In this document: positions 10,301-26,960 of the stretch, piece after piece | Layout: the number at the start of each line of letters is the position of its first letter | Numbering within the stretch: position 1 is the first letter of the stretch | Source: Cercis canadensis | Taxonomy: Eukaryota; Streptophyta; Magnoliopsida; Fabales; Fabaceae | Direction of reading: 5' to 3' | Assembly: GCA_003255065.1 (NCBI GenBank) | Contig: QAOA01007117.1 | Span: 112,854 to 176,853 of the forward strand | DNA length: 64,000 nucleotides | Translations under genes and position numbers: made by a program | The notes under the pieces: model-generated | Database searches by the model: none | What the model saw: the letters and a program-made list of their open reading frames with translations, nothing else | What the model was told of the DNA's origin: nothing

Positions 10301-12757
10301 GATGAAGGGCATACCATCAACTCAGAAAAATGAATCTGTTGACTTCTAAAGTCCAGAGAGAAAGCCCAGAAAGTCAAAATATAAGGTGAGAATATTAGAG
10401 TACCACAAGCAACATGGAAATCTTTAGCTTTTCATTCTTTTCTTTTCCTTTACGTTTACCCTAAGCATTTTAATTTTGTCTTAAAGAAACTTTAAAAAAA
10501 TGGGTGACTTAGAGCTGCCAATTATTAAAACATATTTCAAATGGATTATGGGAGTCAACTTGAGGAAAACAAGTTCCAAGGGTTTGCTTGATTATCGGAG
10601 TTAACTTGGATCTGTTTAGGAAATCTTGTGTTTGGATTGAGGGTTCCTGGGGTTGAAATATGTCAATAACTATTATTAGATGATGATAACCAGTTACGAT
10701 GGATTTATGGCCCAAGAACAGAGAAGGGCTCGATAACCAAAGAATTGTTTAAGAGAAGGTGATGAACAGTGACTTAGGTGCATCTCACTTTTTACATTAC
10801 AAATAGAAGATGAAAAACTTGTGGGATTTTCCAAATTATCAATTTTAGGGTCGATGGGGACTAGAAAGAGGAGTCAGCCTAGCTGAAAATGAAAAGAAAC
10901 AGAATAAGAGAAAGAATAGGAAACTTTCTACGCTGACCTAGAAGAAATATATGGAATTGAACAATGAAAAAGAACCAATCTTATTTAAGTTTTGAGTAAC
11001 CAATGCTCACAAACATTTTACATAGATCATTACATCACAGAAAAGAAAAAGAAGAAAAGTCCCACATGAACGAGATGGATAGACTTCCTGCAAAGAACTA
11101 CTGCTCTGAAAAAATAACTTTTCAATCAATCATTTAGTAAGAATTCTTTGGCTGCAATTTCACTTTTCAATAACTGGTACTCTGTAACAATTTTTATGAA
11201 CAAATAAATTCTGTAGGAAACAAAGAGTTTCCATTAGTTTAATCTCCTTACCTTAAAACAGTTTTAATGTTTATTTTTAACTTGTCCGACATCATGGAAA
11301 CTTATTTCATAGTGTGTTCTCAAAGTAATTTCCTATTATGAGGGTTTCTTAACAACAGTTGTCAGAATGGTCCTCATATCGGCTCCAATTAAAACTAAGG
11401 AAAAGTAAAAATAAAATAAAATCCTAACCACATAGCCCAAGGCCAAACAGTCCCATTTATTGTATAACACCAGCAAAAACTAAGCAAGTCTTATGTTCAT
11501 ATATATTACTACCCTGACCACCCACCATACAAACTTACTCCTTACTCTAATAACTCCTCCAAATACCACGTTTTAGTTACTTTGCAACTTCAAAATTACT
11601 CTCTATGATTGTCAACCAAAAATAAAGATTAAATTTTTAACTCTAATACTGCATCAGTATCTGAAATCAAAGATCATACATTTTTCCACCAAATAACCCA
11701 GATAAAGCTTCTGCCCTATCTGCAATAAGCAGTTACTTACATCATGGATCTCACAGAATTTAAACTACATCAGTTTGGTAGGAAGATAACACCAGATTTG
11801 TTTCTATCCAATAATTATTAAATCAACTTCTTTATGAAAAAAAAAAAGGAAGAAATTAAAATTTTGACCACATTTATAAATTCAAGAAATTAAAAAGACT
11901 GTCACTAACCAACACTAACAATATTATCATCATTATGGGATAAGATTCTTCCTTACATGCCTGAAGAATAACAGATGGAACAGATTTTACAATCTCAGAA
12001 AAATGTATTGTACAGGATATCCACTGAACCACACCCAATAATGAGCAATAAAAGGAATATTTAAATTTGCAAGTTTCCACAAGCATCCTAATTTTATGGG
12101 GAGAAAATATAAGCGCAAACACAAAAACAATTCAACAGATAAGCACAATTTTATATAAAACTTCACATACATGATTTAGTAGTGCCAGCAGAAATAATGT
12201 GGTTTGAAACTATGATTGGTGTCGAGCAGTCCAAAAAAACATATTCACCTGAAAGAAAAATAACAACAACAATTAATAGATAATACTACACTAAAAACCA
12301 CAAATTCCCTCTCGGTATTAAAAACTCAAGAAAACAACAACAACCCAGATGACAATGAAAATATAATACTACAGTAAAACCATAAATTTCCTCATGGTAA
12401 TATAAATTCAAGAAAACAACAACAACCCAAATGATTAACTCTCATATGAAAGCAACAAGAACATTTTTCTAGCAACCAACCTCTCCTTTGTTTCGAACCC
12501 TTCATCGGCTTCTGTGTGGCAAACCATTGAGAGTCCAACTTCTCAATGCCTTTAATCTCAAAACTCAGCCGTTCTACTAACAATGAATACCCATTAGAAG
12601 TATTGGAGATCTCGATAGTGACAACAACTGGATCACCAGGCCTATATACCTCTCTGTCCGCTTCTAGTTTAAGGGTAGGAAGGAGTTCACTTTCTGAGGA
12701 ATTATCCACCGAATTGGAATCCCCGCCACCAAAAATCGAAAATCTACTTAGAAGCAT
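7308..12757 (-). CDS. RGP1-like subunit of the Ric1-Rgp1 RAB6 guanine-nucleotide exchange complex, 5' five exons
   Basis: In yeast and animals Rgp1 pairs with Ric1 to activate RAB6/Ypt6 for retrograde traffic to the Golgi. Five exons join in frame with consensus splice sites: 12757-12481 (start MLLSRFSIFGGG), 12248-12171, 9983-9826, 9625-9562 and 7375-7308. The product shows LPTLKLEADREVYRPGDPVV, then VFLDCSTPIIVS, GTTKSYVVRTLLPSIIPPSY, STIRYLYYAKTALTGGW and EVRIPLQVWVNQ. The order matches Rgp1: an arrestin-like beta sheet, the conserved KSY...LP...PPS(Y/F)(K/R)G block and a VPL/IPL strand. Exon 5 ends at TGG|GTATGC. No later exon is found down to 6353, so the gene is cut off by the window edge or truncated. 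Confidence 0.75.
7376..9561 (-). other. Intron 4 of the RGP1-like gene, with repeat fragments
   Basis: This 2.2-kb intron holds the SINE-like copies at 7886-8135 and a segment at about 8521-8670 rich in TTTGGTTTGGG / CCAAACC, which resembles a repeat seen in the other orientation near 51360-51440. No exon is supported in it. Open frames at 8633-9167 show no family features. Confidence 0.6.
7886..8135 (+). repeat. Two diverged copies of a dispersed repeat, one with a tRNA-like B box (SINE-like)
   Basis: AGATATAAAAACATT recurs at about 7891 and 8069, each time followed by a CTTCTAAnTAGC block and a (G)AGATAGTT / GGGATAGTT segment. The first copy continues GTGGTTCGATCC, which matches the pol III B-box consensus. 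This lies in intron 4 of the RGP1-like gene. The family assignment is weak. Confidence 0.35.
9984..12170 (-). other. Intron 2 of the RGP1-like gene
   Basis: A 2.2-kb AT-rich intron between exons 2 and 3, with donor CAT|GTATGTG and acceptor TTTTCAG. I see no coding match or transposon ends inside it. Confidence 0.65.
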
Positions 12758-14113
12758 TGCCCCCTCAAAAATTTTATTTTACTTGTGCAGAATGATTCTT
12801 CGTTTAATCTGAAGCAATAAATGGTTATGAAATTTACTAATGGATTCCACCCACAGAAAAATTTGATCTCTTTGGCAGCTGGGGAAGAAGGGAAACGAAT
12901 AAGGATCAGAACGTGCAATAAGAGATGGGTTTGTTATACAAACTTGGTTTGGTTTCAGCAGGACTCACCTTAATGGCGGAATAGCAGTTCGAGCTCACAG
13001 GATCAGAGCTCCGAGGTCTTGTTCTCAGACGGGATCTGATCTGACGATATGGAAGACGCAACATTTACTGGTAATCAATTGCATTGGTTGTTATCAGTAG
13101 CACGGGTAAAAGTAAAATATGCTTCGAGATGAGATGACAGAGTCATTTTTTAAAACCGTATTAGCTCTATAGTATTTTAGTTTGAACAAAGTTTTTGAGT
13201 TTAAATTTTTAGAGTGGCATTATTTTAAAAAAGTTTATCAATTACTATTTCTTTTATTTTAAATAATAATTAATTTTATGTCTAAAAAGTATGATAATAC
13301 ATTAAGTGTAAATAAAAAAATATCAGTTTTTAAAAGAAACATTTGAAAAAAAAAATAAGTTAATTATGATTATAGTCTTTTTATTTTAAAAAAATGAAAA
13401 TTTTGGTTTCTTTATATTTAAATTAAACAATTTGGTCTTCTATTTACCAAAAAAACATTGTATTTTGTTCCTCCCATTAGTGCACTGTCGAGAAGTTGAT
13501 GGAAATTGCTAACTTGGCTAAAAAAATATTTTTAAATTATTAATCAGCTAATCAATTCTTAATTAGAAAATTAGAAGTTTTTTTTAAAACATAAATTAAA
13601 TATATTTTTTATCTTTAAATTATCGGAAATTCTATGATACTACATGAGTATGCCATATTATACTGACGTGACAAGTATACGTAATTTTTATATTTTATTA
13701 AATATACATATAATTTATTTTATTTTCTTAAATAAATTTAAAAATAATTAATTTGTATACGTGTCATTCACATATTGGCTAATCTCATGCAGTATGACAT
13801 ACTACAAAAATATGAAAAATATCTAAGAAACATCCTTAAATTATATCTCAAATGTTAAATTTTTTATTTAATTTTGAATTATGTTTCTGAATTATATCTT
13901 AAATGTTAAAAACAAAAGTGAGTTCCGTGTAACTTACATTTTTTTCTGCTAGAGTTACTCCTCATCTATCGGTTAAAAACTAGGAAAGTGGGTTATCTTT
14001 TAGCCGTTACACTCACGCAAGCACCACGAGCTTTATGAAAGCAGATTCCAATTTTACCCCTACCGACCAAAACGACCAAGAAAGGCGTTATTCCATTTCC
14101 GTTTGAAAGCGCT
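12758..14113. other. Divergent intergenic region between the RGP1-like gene and the UMP-CMP kinase gene
   Basis: The two genes are transcribed away from each other, so this 1.36-kb stretch should contain both promoters. The part next to the RGP1-like gene (12758-13060) is balanced in composition and is probably its 5'UTR and promoter. The middle (13150-13930) is very AT-rich and holds two related stretches around TTATATCTYAAATGTTAAA near 13840-13910. No gene is seen. Confidence 0.55.
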
Positions 14114-14124
14114 TCTATATAAGG
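14114..14124 (+). promoter_or_regulatory. TATA box of the UMP-CMP kinase gene
   Basis: TCTATATAAGG matches the plant TATA consensus. It lies about 30 bases before the pyrimidine-rich start of a 5' leader that ends in a proper splice donor at 14228. Confidence 0.65.
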
Positions 14125-14144
14125 AGCCAAGTTCCCTGCGTGAT

Positions 14145-14228
14145 TTCGCATCCGTGTCTCCCTCTTCCCTCTCCCAGATCTCTCCTTTGTCTCCACACTT
14201 TCTCCTTCTTTTCCTTTCTCTGGCAAAG
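14145..14228 (+). other. Non-coding first exon (5'UTR) of the UMP-CMP kinase gene
   Basis: A CT-rich leader (CTCCCTCTTCCCTCTCCCAG and similar) ends at CAAAG|GTAAGC. A leader intron of about 1 kb follows, to the acceptor TTTGTGTAG at 15240. Such long leader introns are common in housekeeping plant genes and can raise expression. The transcription start is estimated. Confidence 0.6.
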
Positions 14229-15271
14229 GTAAGCTCTTTGAATCTCTTTGAATTCAATTCAAGTCTTCCAAGTTGGATGTCTCAGCTCATTTCGGTAAAT
14301 ATAGTTGATTTGATCTCTTCCCATTTCAAATTCTTCCTTTCTTTCGCTCAAGTTTTCAAGCTTTGGTTAAGATCCGAAGAGTGATTTCGATCTGGGTGTT
14401 TTCCATATATTGATTTGTCACTGTAGTTGGTTTATCTGAAGATTTGGAGGAATTTTGCCAAAATTTCGTTTTGTTGGAGAAATTTATTTTAGAAAATTTC
14501 CGGAATGAATGATTTTACTTTCACTTCTGCAATTTCCCTTTTCTTAGTTTTTTCTGGCAGAAGAAATACTTTGTCTGTTTCTTTTGTTTTTGTTTTTTCT
14601 AGTTTTAAGTTAATTTTGCATGCATTTCAGATTACTTGTAGTATTAGAGATGTTGCTTTGTGGGCAGTGTATTAGATCTTAATGCAACACTTTGTTTGGT
14701 TGTCAATATTGCATGTTATTTTTCTCTGTTCGATTTGGGAAAAGTTAAGAGCTTATAAGAAGATCTACAGAGGCTAGTTTTTGTTTCTGCCTTGATCTGT
14801 TGAACAGTGAATGACCATTATGCATGAGCTGAATTTTGTGCTTATAGCTCTACTGCGAAAGCATTTGAGGATTTAGATCATAAATTATATATGATCAAAT
14901 TGTTTTTTGTGTCATTGCTTAATTTTTTGGTCTATGTTAGGTCAATCACGTGTCCGAGTCAATATATATGCAGAATTTTGTGGAGTTAGTGTGATATATA
15001 AATAAATCCACTTTATTTTCTATACTCTGCCCTTATCAAGTGCATGTTTTCGCATTGGTTCAGACCTCCATGGCTCCTTTGCTACAACAGCACTTTTGAA
15101 TGGGCCTTTTTCCTATAATAGCCTATTTAATATGATGTTTTATGAAATAAATCCATATATATAACTATATTAGCTTACTAAATTTCTGGGTGCATACTTG
15201 ATTCAGCAGTATAGATAATTTTCTTTTGAAATTTGTGTAGGTACTAAATTGAAGCAGAGAAACAGCTACTC

Positions 15272-20040
<4,769 letters not shown>

Positions 20041-21599
20041 GCAATGATTATATGCATACTTGATTTCTGGAAAATTAGAGGTAAAAGTTGCGTCATGAAT
20101 GCTAATGACCCTACATATACTTTAGATAATGAATTTTTTTAAAAGTGTGGTAGTCTTAAAAGCTGTTTCTGTTATGTGATGGCAATCTTTGGTCCCTGTT
20201 TTATTTCTCTTCCCATCTCAAGAGCATTATTCTTATATCATGAGGAGAACTTGATGACTTTTACTGATATTAGTAGTAGGTGATAGAAAAGTTTTATCTT
20301 AAATCAGTGTAGTTTAATTTTTGCTCAAGAAGTCCTTCCAAGTTGTAAGGTGTTGATTCTTTTATGTGTACTTCATGGAATTTGTGCCTTTATGTGGGAT
20401 TCCTTTGTCCGTGCAGTTTGTCTAGAAGTAGAGATGCTCAACAATTTTTTATATTACTTTTAGATATGCTATGTACTGGTCAGATAGCATCATGCAAGCA
20501 TTGAAAAAGTAAACAACAATCTGATTTGATTGTTAAGAGGAAGCGCATATTTTTATGGTCACACTCACATTTTAAATCATCAGAAATGGGAACAGTATTT
20601 TGGTATATTCTCCAATTGCTCAGTTTATGCTTAATTTTATTATATGAAGTTCTATTGGATAGCTTTAACATATTCCACAGTTCTTTTTCTTGTCTCATCT
20701 CAATCTTTTTTAAAATTTAATTTACACTTCTTTATGCCTTACTTAAATAGAGGCAATATCAGGGAAATAGATTCTTAGTAAGAGGGAACTTCACTCTCAA
20801 GTGTTAAAATTATTTTCCAGTCATGTATGTTTTATCAAGTGACTAGCATTAGAAAGCAAACTCTGAATAGGTGTTGCTTATTTTTAAGCCATACATCGGT
20901 ATGCCTGCATGCATATTATGATTTCCCTTCAATTTCAGATACTATTGCAAATTTGAATGCTGATGTATATGTATCATTATTGTTTTTTCAGGTCTTATTA
21001 TTGCTGCCTAGAGGTTCTCCTGCCTCACATTGTTTTTCTTGTTTTCATTTTTCTTTTACCTTATATACATGGGGGAAGAGCACGTAGTGCTCTTATATAG
21101 AAATGTGTATTTTATGTCTTGAGGTCGTTTTGACCTCTATATTCTTGTCATTATACTGTATTTTGTTAAACTACTTATAGTAATAAAGGAATTTATGTGG
21201 GATGTTTTATATCCCATTTTATAGTATGTTGCTGATAGGTGCCCCAGAATCACACAAATCTAAATGGAACGAACGTTGGAAAATACTAGATAGCAATCCT
21301 CTTCGGGTGAGGATGAAACCACAACAATACAAGCAATATTTTTTCTCCCCTACTCCTAGATACTACCAGTTTAAATAACAACAATGCAAAACCATAATCA
21401 AAGTTCAACTCCCTCCTACAATTAAGCTAACCTGGATACTAACCACTATGTAAAACAACCCGTAATGTTTGCATGCCACGTAAAGTAATTGCAGAATTTG
21501 ACCATGTCTCTACTTTGTCTCTTCCACATTTATGATGCCGCAAGCATGCATGGGTTCCCCTGCTCATCCCACGTATGGGATCTTCTCTTTACGTATGTG
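20041..21599 (+). other. 3'UTR of the kinase gene and downstream spacer
   Basis: AT-rich sequence with no coding match. The 3'UTR should start at 20041. A possible donor-like GAG|GTAAAAG near 20080 would allow a spliced 3'UTR. AATAAA-like elements occur near 21180, but no cleavage site can be fixed from sequence alone. Confidence 0.45.
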
Positions 21600-21604
21600 A
21601 TAGG

Positions 21605-22321
21605 TGATGCGAACCTCTAGAGTTAGTCCTGAGTGGTAGAGATTCGATCGCTTGATAATCGTCCAATCATGTTTGAGATTTTAGTAAACGCAAATTAGAG
21701 AAACAAAATTAAGAAATGAAGGATAAGGCGCCACACTTTAGATAGGAAAAGGAGAGAGTGATAAGCCAGGAAAACACTACAAGAACTAGAGTTCTTAATA
21801 AGTTCTAATAGTTCATCAAAGAACCAAGGAAGGAGAAATCTCTCAACTTCAATTTCTGAAATTATCCAAATCTCAATTCTGAATTCACAAAGGGGAAATC
21901 CTCCCTTTAAAGTAAAGACTAACCTAATTTATCTTAATTTGTAAAAAGGTCTAGCCCAAGTCCAAAACCTAATACAAGTTCATTACCAAACAAAGAAAAT
22001 AACATAGGATTTAATTAGGATAAAAATGGGCTTGAAAATGCTAAATTTGGAGCCCAAATAGGTGAAAAACACAAAAACACGCAGGGCTGGAAATGGTCTA
22101 GCGTTGGGGTGCCCTAAATTGGGTGCTAGGGTGCTTCGGCTTTGCCCAACTATGTTGTTTGACCCTTCTGACTCCCAAATCAAGCCCTCCATTCAATCCT
22201 TGCTTCTTGGCTTGAAGTTTGGGTCCAAAACTCCTCAATCAACCCTCCAAAAGCTCGTTGTCTCTTCTTTGTTTGTCATGGCTCATTTGGAGTTTTGATG
22301 GTGCTTCCTTGATTCTCATCA
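21605..22321 (+). repeat. Solo LTR with perfect 5-bp target-site duplication
   Basis: A 717-bp block starts TGATGCGAACC, ends TTCTCATCA and is flanked on both sides by ATAGG (21600-21604 and 22322-22326). TG...CA ends plus an exact 5-bp duplication identify a solo LTR left by LTR-LTR recombination. No internal retroelement sequence remains. The transcription orientation is not certain. Confidence 0.85.
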
Positions 22322-22326
22322 ATAGG

Positions 22327-22736
22327 ATCGACAGATCTTATCAGTTGCTATATATGTGGTTCATCTTTTGTTCCACCCTGGTATGTTATAAGCAAAGCTT
22401 TTATTTTGAGCGAGTCTATTGTAAGATGTTCAACTTGAGTGATTTTCTGATCAATAAAATCCTATTAGTGGAGTTTAGGTCCCTTGTGACTGCTGAGACA
22501 CTTTAGTTGCACTTTTCTTTTATGCTTTACTTTATGGGTTAGCTATATACCAACCCCTTTTGTACTTGTCATCTTCGCCCATGTTTTCATTTAATGAATT
22601 TCCTTTGAACCCAAAAAAAAACAAAAAAAGAAATATTTGTTTCCTTATCTAGCTCCTTTAGCTAAACTTTTGGTGGTTCCCTTGGTGATGGTTTTTGCAC
22701 ACCGGTAGTTACACACCTCTTGTGCAAATGATATTG
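22327..22736 (+). other. Possible 3' end of a LINE with poly(A) tail, then spacer
   Basis: The stretch ending near 22610 (TGTACTTGTCATC...TTTAATGAATTTCC) runs into an A-rich tail (about 22611-22631) and resembles the 3' end of plant L1 elements. No reverse transcriptase is present and no target duplication was identified. Confidence 0.35.
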
Positions 22737-25367
22737 TCGCAGTGTCCCTTTTCCGAAGCGCAACAATGCGAGGCGGCAAAAAGAATATGAGTAAATGGTG
22801 TAAAAGTGTAGGTTTGTAAAGCTTTTTAATTAAAAAAAATGCGTAAGTTTTGAAAAGCTCATTACTTAAAAATGATGATTGAAGAAAACTAATTGAGTCG
22901 CCACCAATCAATTTAAGGCATGATTGGATGCCTACAAAAAAAGAAAAACTTGGTCTACGTTATTAGAGTTTGAGTAAGAGAGTTGGTTACGTGTAGGGAA
23001 GATGTTAGCACCCTACGACATTAGTTCTAGCGAACAATTACCAATTTAATTTTATGTCATCTAAAAAATTGTTAAATGAAATTGGTCATTAAATTATATT
23101 TTAAAATAGATTAATGTGTATAAATGGATCAAAAAGTGCATGTTTTATAAAATGGACCAAAAAAAAAAAAGTGAGACAATAAAGGCGAAAAATGGAAATA
23201 AATAAAAGTTTAAACGAAGAAGTAAATGCCTACAATGTATATGCAAACTGTGGGTATAAGATGTGGAATGAAAATTTTCAAAATTGAGATGGATGAATGA
23301 GGATGAAGGAAAGTAAAATTCATGAACAAAGATAAGCCACACTAAATGAATATGATTGAAAGAATGAGGAACTAAAACAAGCCCCCAAGCTTGCCAAATA
23401 TGCATGAATTGGGTCAAATTTTAACCTAAAAGGTGAAAGGTTCCAAATTGTTCTTACTATCACCCACACTTGGGTTAGTAAGGTCCCCAATCCTCACCCA
23501 TGATAGGTTACAAGCGGAAAGGATACAACTTGGTCGGGAGTGTTTCACAAGCCTATACGAAGACCAATAGTCTCTCAAGACATTGTTACTTTATGCCCAA
23601 ATCTAATCCTAGAGGAAAAAGTGAAACCCGGGTAGAAGGTTTGTGTGTGCAAAGATGCATGAGAATACACAAAATAACACTAAATAAAGCCTAGAGACGG
23701 GAAAGCCACAAAAATCACAATAATCTAATAAGGCAAATAAATTCAAACGATATATATGCAACATAAAGATACACAAAAGAAAGGACCAAAATTCAATAAT
23801 AGATGACGTAAAATTAAATTTGAACGGCTTAACTTTTAAAATGTCCAACGGAGTCGCCAAGCTATAGCAACATCCCTTTTCGGGAGTGCGACGATGCAAG
23901 GCAACGAAAAGAATATGAGTAAATGGTGTAAAAGTGTAGGTTTGTAAAGCTTTTTAATTAAAAAAAAATGCGTAGGTTTTGAAAAGCTCATTACTTAAAA
24001 ATGATGATTGAAGAAAACTAATGGAGTCGCCACCAATCAATTTAAGGCATGATTTGATGCCTACAAAAAAAAAAGCTTAGTCTACGTTATCAGAGTTTGA
24101 GTAAGAGAGTTGGTTACGTGTAGGGAAAGTGTTAACATCCTACGACGCCCATTCTAGCGAACGGTTACCAATTTAATTTTATGTCATCTAAAAAATTGTT
24201 AAATGAAAGGTCATTAAATTATATTTTAAAATAGATTAATGTGTATAAATGGATCAAAAAGTGCGTGTTTTATAAAATGGACCAAAAAAAAAAAGTGAGA
24301 CAATAAAGGCGAAAAATGGAAATAAATAAAAGTTTAAACGAAGAAGTAAATGCCTACAATGTATATGCAAAATGTGGGTATAAGATGTGGAATGAAAATT
24401 TTCAAAATTGAGATGGATGAATGAGGATGAAGGAAAGTAAAATTCATGAACAAAGATAAGCCACACTAAATGAATATGATTGAAAGAATGAGGAACTAAA
24501 ACAAGCCCCCAAGCTTGCCAAATATGCATGAATTGGGTCAAATTTTAACCTAAAAGGTGAAAGGTTCCAAATTGTTCTTACTATCACCCACACTTGGGTT
24601 AGTAAGGTCCCCAATCCTCACCCATGATAGGTTACAAGCGGAAAGGATACAACTTGGTCGGGAGTGTTTCACAAGCCTATACGAAGACCAATAGTCTCTC
24701 AAGACATTGTTACTTTATGCCCAAATCTAATCCTAGAGGAAAAAGTGAAACCCGGGTAGAAGGTTTGTGTGTGCAAAGATGCATGAGAATACACAAAATA
24801 ACACTAAATAAAGCCTAGAGACGGGAAAGCCACAAAAATCACAATAATCTAATAAGGCAAATAAATTCAAACGATATATATGCAACATAAAGATACACAA
24901 AAGAAAGGACCAAAATTCAATAATAGATGACGTAAAATTAAATTTGAACGGCTTAACTTTTAAAATGTCCAACGGAGTCGCCAAGCTATAGCAACATCCC
25001 TTTTCGGGAGTGCGACGATGCAAGGCAACGAAAAGAATATGAGTAAATGGTGTAAAAGTGTAGGTTTGTAAAGCTTTTTAATTAAAAAAAAATGCGTAGG
25101 TTTTGAAAAGCTCATTACTTAAAAATGATGATTGAAGAAAACTAATGGAGTCGTCACCAATCAATTTAAGGCATGATTTGATGCCTACAAAAAAAAAATC
25201 TTGGTCTACGTTATCAGAGTTTGAGTAAGAGAGTTGGTTACATGTAGGGAAAGTGTTAACATCCTACGACGCCCATTCTAGCGAACGGTTACCAATTTAA
25301 TTTTATGTCATCTAAAAAATTGAATGAAATTAGTCATTAAATTATATTTTAAAATAGATTAATGTGT
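22737..25367. repeat. Tandem array, about 1.12-kb unit, 2.3 copies
   Basis: Matching landmarks (TCCCTTTTC at 22745, 23873 and 24997; ACCAATCAATTTAAGGCATGA in all three copies) give periods of about 1128 and 1124 bp. Copies 1 and 2 are identical over long stretches; copy 3 stops after about 380 bp. The motif GGAGTCGCCACCAA and the block GTTGGTTACGTGTAGGGAA...CCTACGAC recall leader regions of plant gypsy elements. The pattern could be LTR-internal-LTR-internal-LTR, with a 380-bp LTR shared between units. No protein is encoded; the open frames here are shadows. Confidence 0.8.
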
Positions 25368-25661
25368 TATTAAGCCCTACCAATACCTTTGGAAAAACCT
25401 AAAAAGATGCCTCAAGACTATTGGATAGAGACAGTGATCGTCATTACAATCTTCTCCCAATTTATTGCGTCATAGGCTATTTCTAGCAATTTTACTAAGT
25501 AAGTGATAGCTAAATACACGAAATGCAATTTATTATGTATTCAAGAAATAAGTTCGAGATTCGTGACAAAATATTTTCATCGGAGATCTATCTTTAAGTC
25601 CACCAATACATCTGGAAAGACTAAAGTGACACTCCTCACCTCTGGAATGTCAAGGAATTGC
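25368..25661. other. Short spacer between the tandem array and the Athila-type LTR
   Basis: It holds two weakly similar stretches (around CCTACCAATACCTTTGGAAAAACC and CCACCAATACATCTGGAAAGAC). No coding sequence is seen. Confidence 0.4.
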
Positions 25662-26960
25662 TGTTGGATAACACATTATTTTACACTATTTGTTTCCCTT
25701 ATACTTAAACTTTTAGTATGTGTTTCTGCTGATTTTCATAGCCCTTAGACATGTTTTGTAGATTTGGACTTGTTAGTGCTTATAGATTTTAATTGCATAA
25801 CTGTCGAATTCTGGCATTGCTTACGTTTGTCACCATATCTTGGGCTAAAGATGTCCGATTGATGTGATTTTAGTTTCGTTGGAAAGCTGATAGAAAATTA
25901 TACATTTCATATGAAGAGCCCAGAAGCTGATTCTCGCTTCTGGACAACTGAAATTCACGTGCAAGAAGTCCAGATTTTCTGCATCCGCCCAGCATTGACT
26001 GATTCCTTTCCTTAGGCCTGCCTATTGGACCAGAGCATGTTTATTTGGGCCAACATCTGCTTATTAAGCCAACACACATGACACTAGGGCTTGATCATGT
26101 TTTTACCCTTAAAGTTTTAGGAAACTAGGTTTATTTTGTAATTAGGAAACCTAGAGGAGGCAGCCAGATAGTATTTATTCTTAAGTTGTTGAGAATAATA
26201 CACACATTACCACCTTGCCATCAGAAGCTGCTGTTGCTGCTGCCTCCTGTTGCTGAATTCGAATTTCTACCTTTGCTTTGTGTTCAAGTCTTCTATGGAG
26301 GGCTAAGTACTTTTGTAATCAATTCAAGAGGAGCCAAACTTGATAGTCCAAAGTTCCTATGCTTCAACCGGATTTGATTTAATATAATTTGAATTACTGC
26401 TTCTTCCCATCTTCATGTGATTGAATGGTACTTTGATTGCATGCTTTATATGAATTTAAATCGATTGATTAGATTCATCACAGTAATCAGATTGATAATC
26501 TTATTTTAAAGGTTTTTAATATATGGTTAACTTGGACAATTCAGTTCTTAAATTAATCTGGACTTAGTGATTAGAGCAGTTGCCTAGATTCTTAATTTCA
26601 TGATTAATTGAATCATGATTGGTAAATCAGTAGGAATTCTAAGTGTTACTGTTAGGGGTTCTAGGTAACATTTAACCAAGAATTAAATCAGATCTAGACT
26701 ATCTTTAGTGAACAAGGTTGGATTAGAGTTTGGTTGCCTACTTGAGTTAATTTCGTTTTCTCTTATTTGATTAAATCTTGTTTACTGCTTTCTGAATTCT
26801 GATTATTCTGCATTCAACAATAAACCCCTTATTCTGTTCCTACTTAAGTTCTAATAGATTAATTGTTCTGATGAATCCTTGGGAGACAACACTGGTTGCA
26901 TCCTATACTACAATTTAGTTGCAATTAGTATTGTAATTTTGTACGGTTTGGCACCCGTCA
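25662..26960 (+). repeat. 5' LTR of the Athila-type element
   Basis: It starts TGTTGGATAACAC and ends GGCACCCGTCA, just before the primer-binding site. The right end is well fixed. The left end is the best TG upstream and is less sure, because no second LTR is available for comparison. Confidence 0.65.

Noticed and set aside
12546-12812. Open frame on the plus strand over RGP1-like exon 1
   Set aside because: The minus strand has conserved Rgp1 motifs and correct splice sites; the plus frame has none.
14103-14384. Plus-strand ORF starting near the kinase TATA box
   Set aside because: It runs through the 5'UTR and the leader intron donor. The true start is the ATG at 15272, which joins in frame with all later exons.
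23145-25023. Repeated ORF sets in the tandem array (identical 64- and 96-residue frames)
   Set aside because: They recur only because the DNA unit is duplicated; composition and codon pattern are non-coding, and no domain is visible.
22737-25367. Possible CRISPR-like or satellite array
   Set aside because: The unit is 1.1 kb with only 2.3 copies. There is no short repeat/spacer pattern, and a eukaryotic setting excludes CRISPR.
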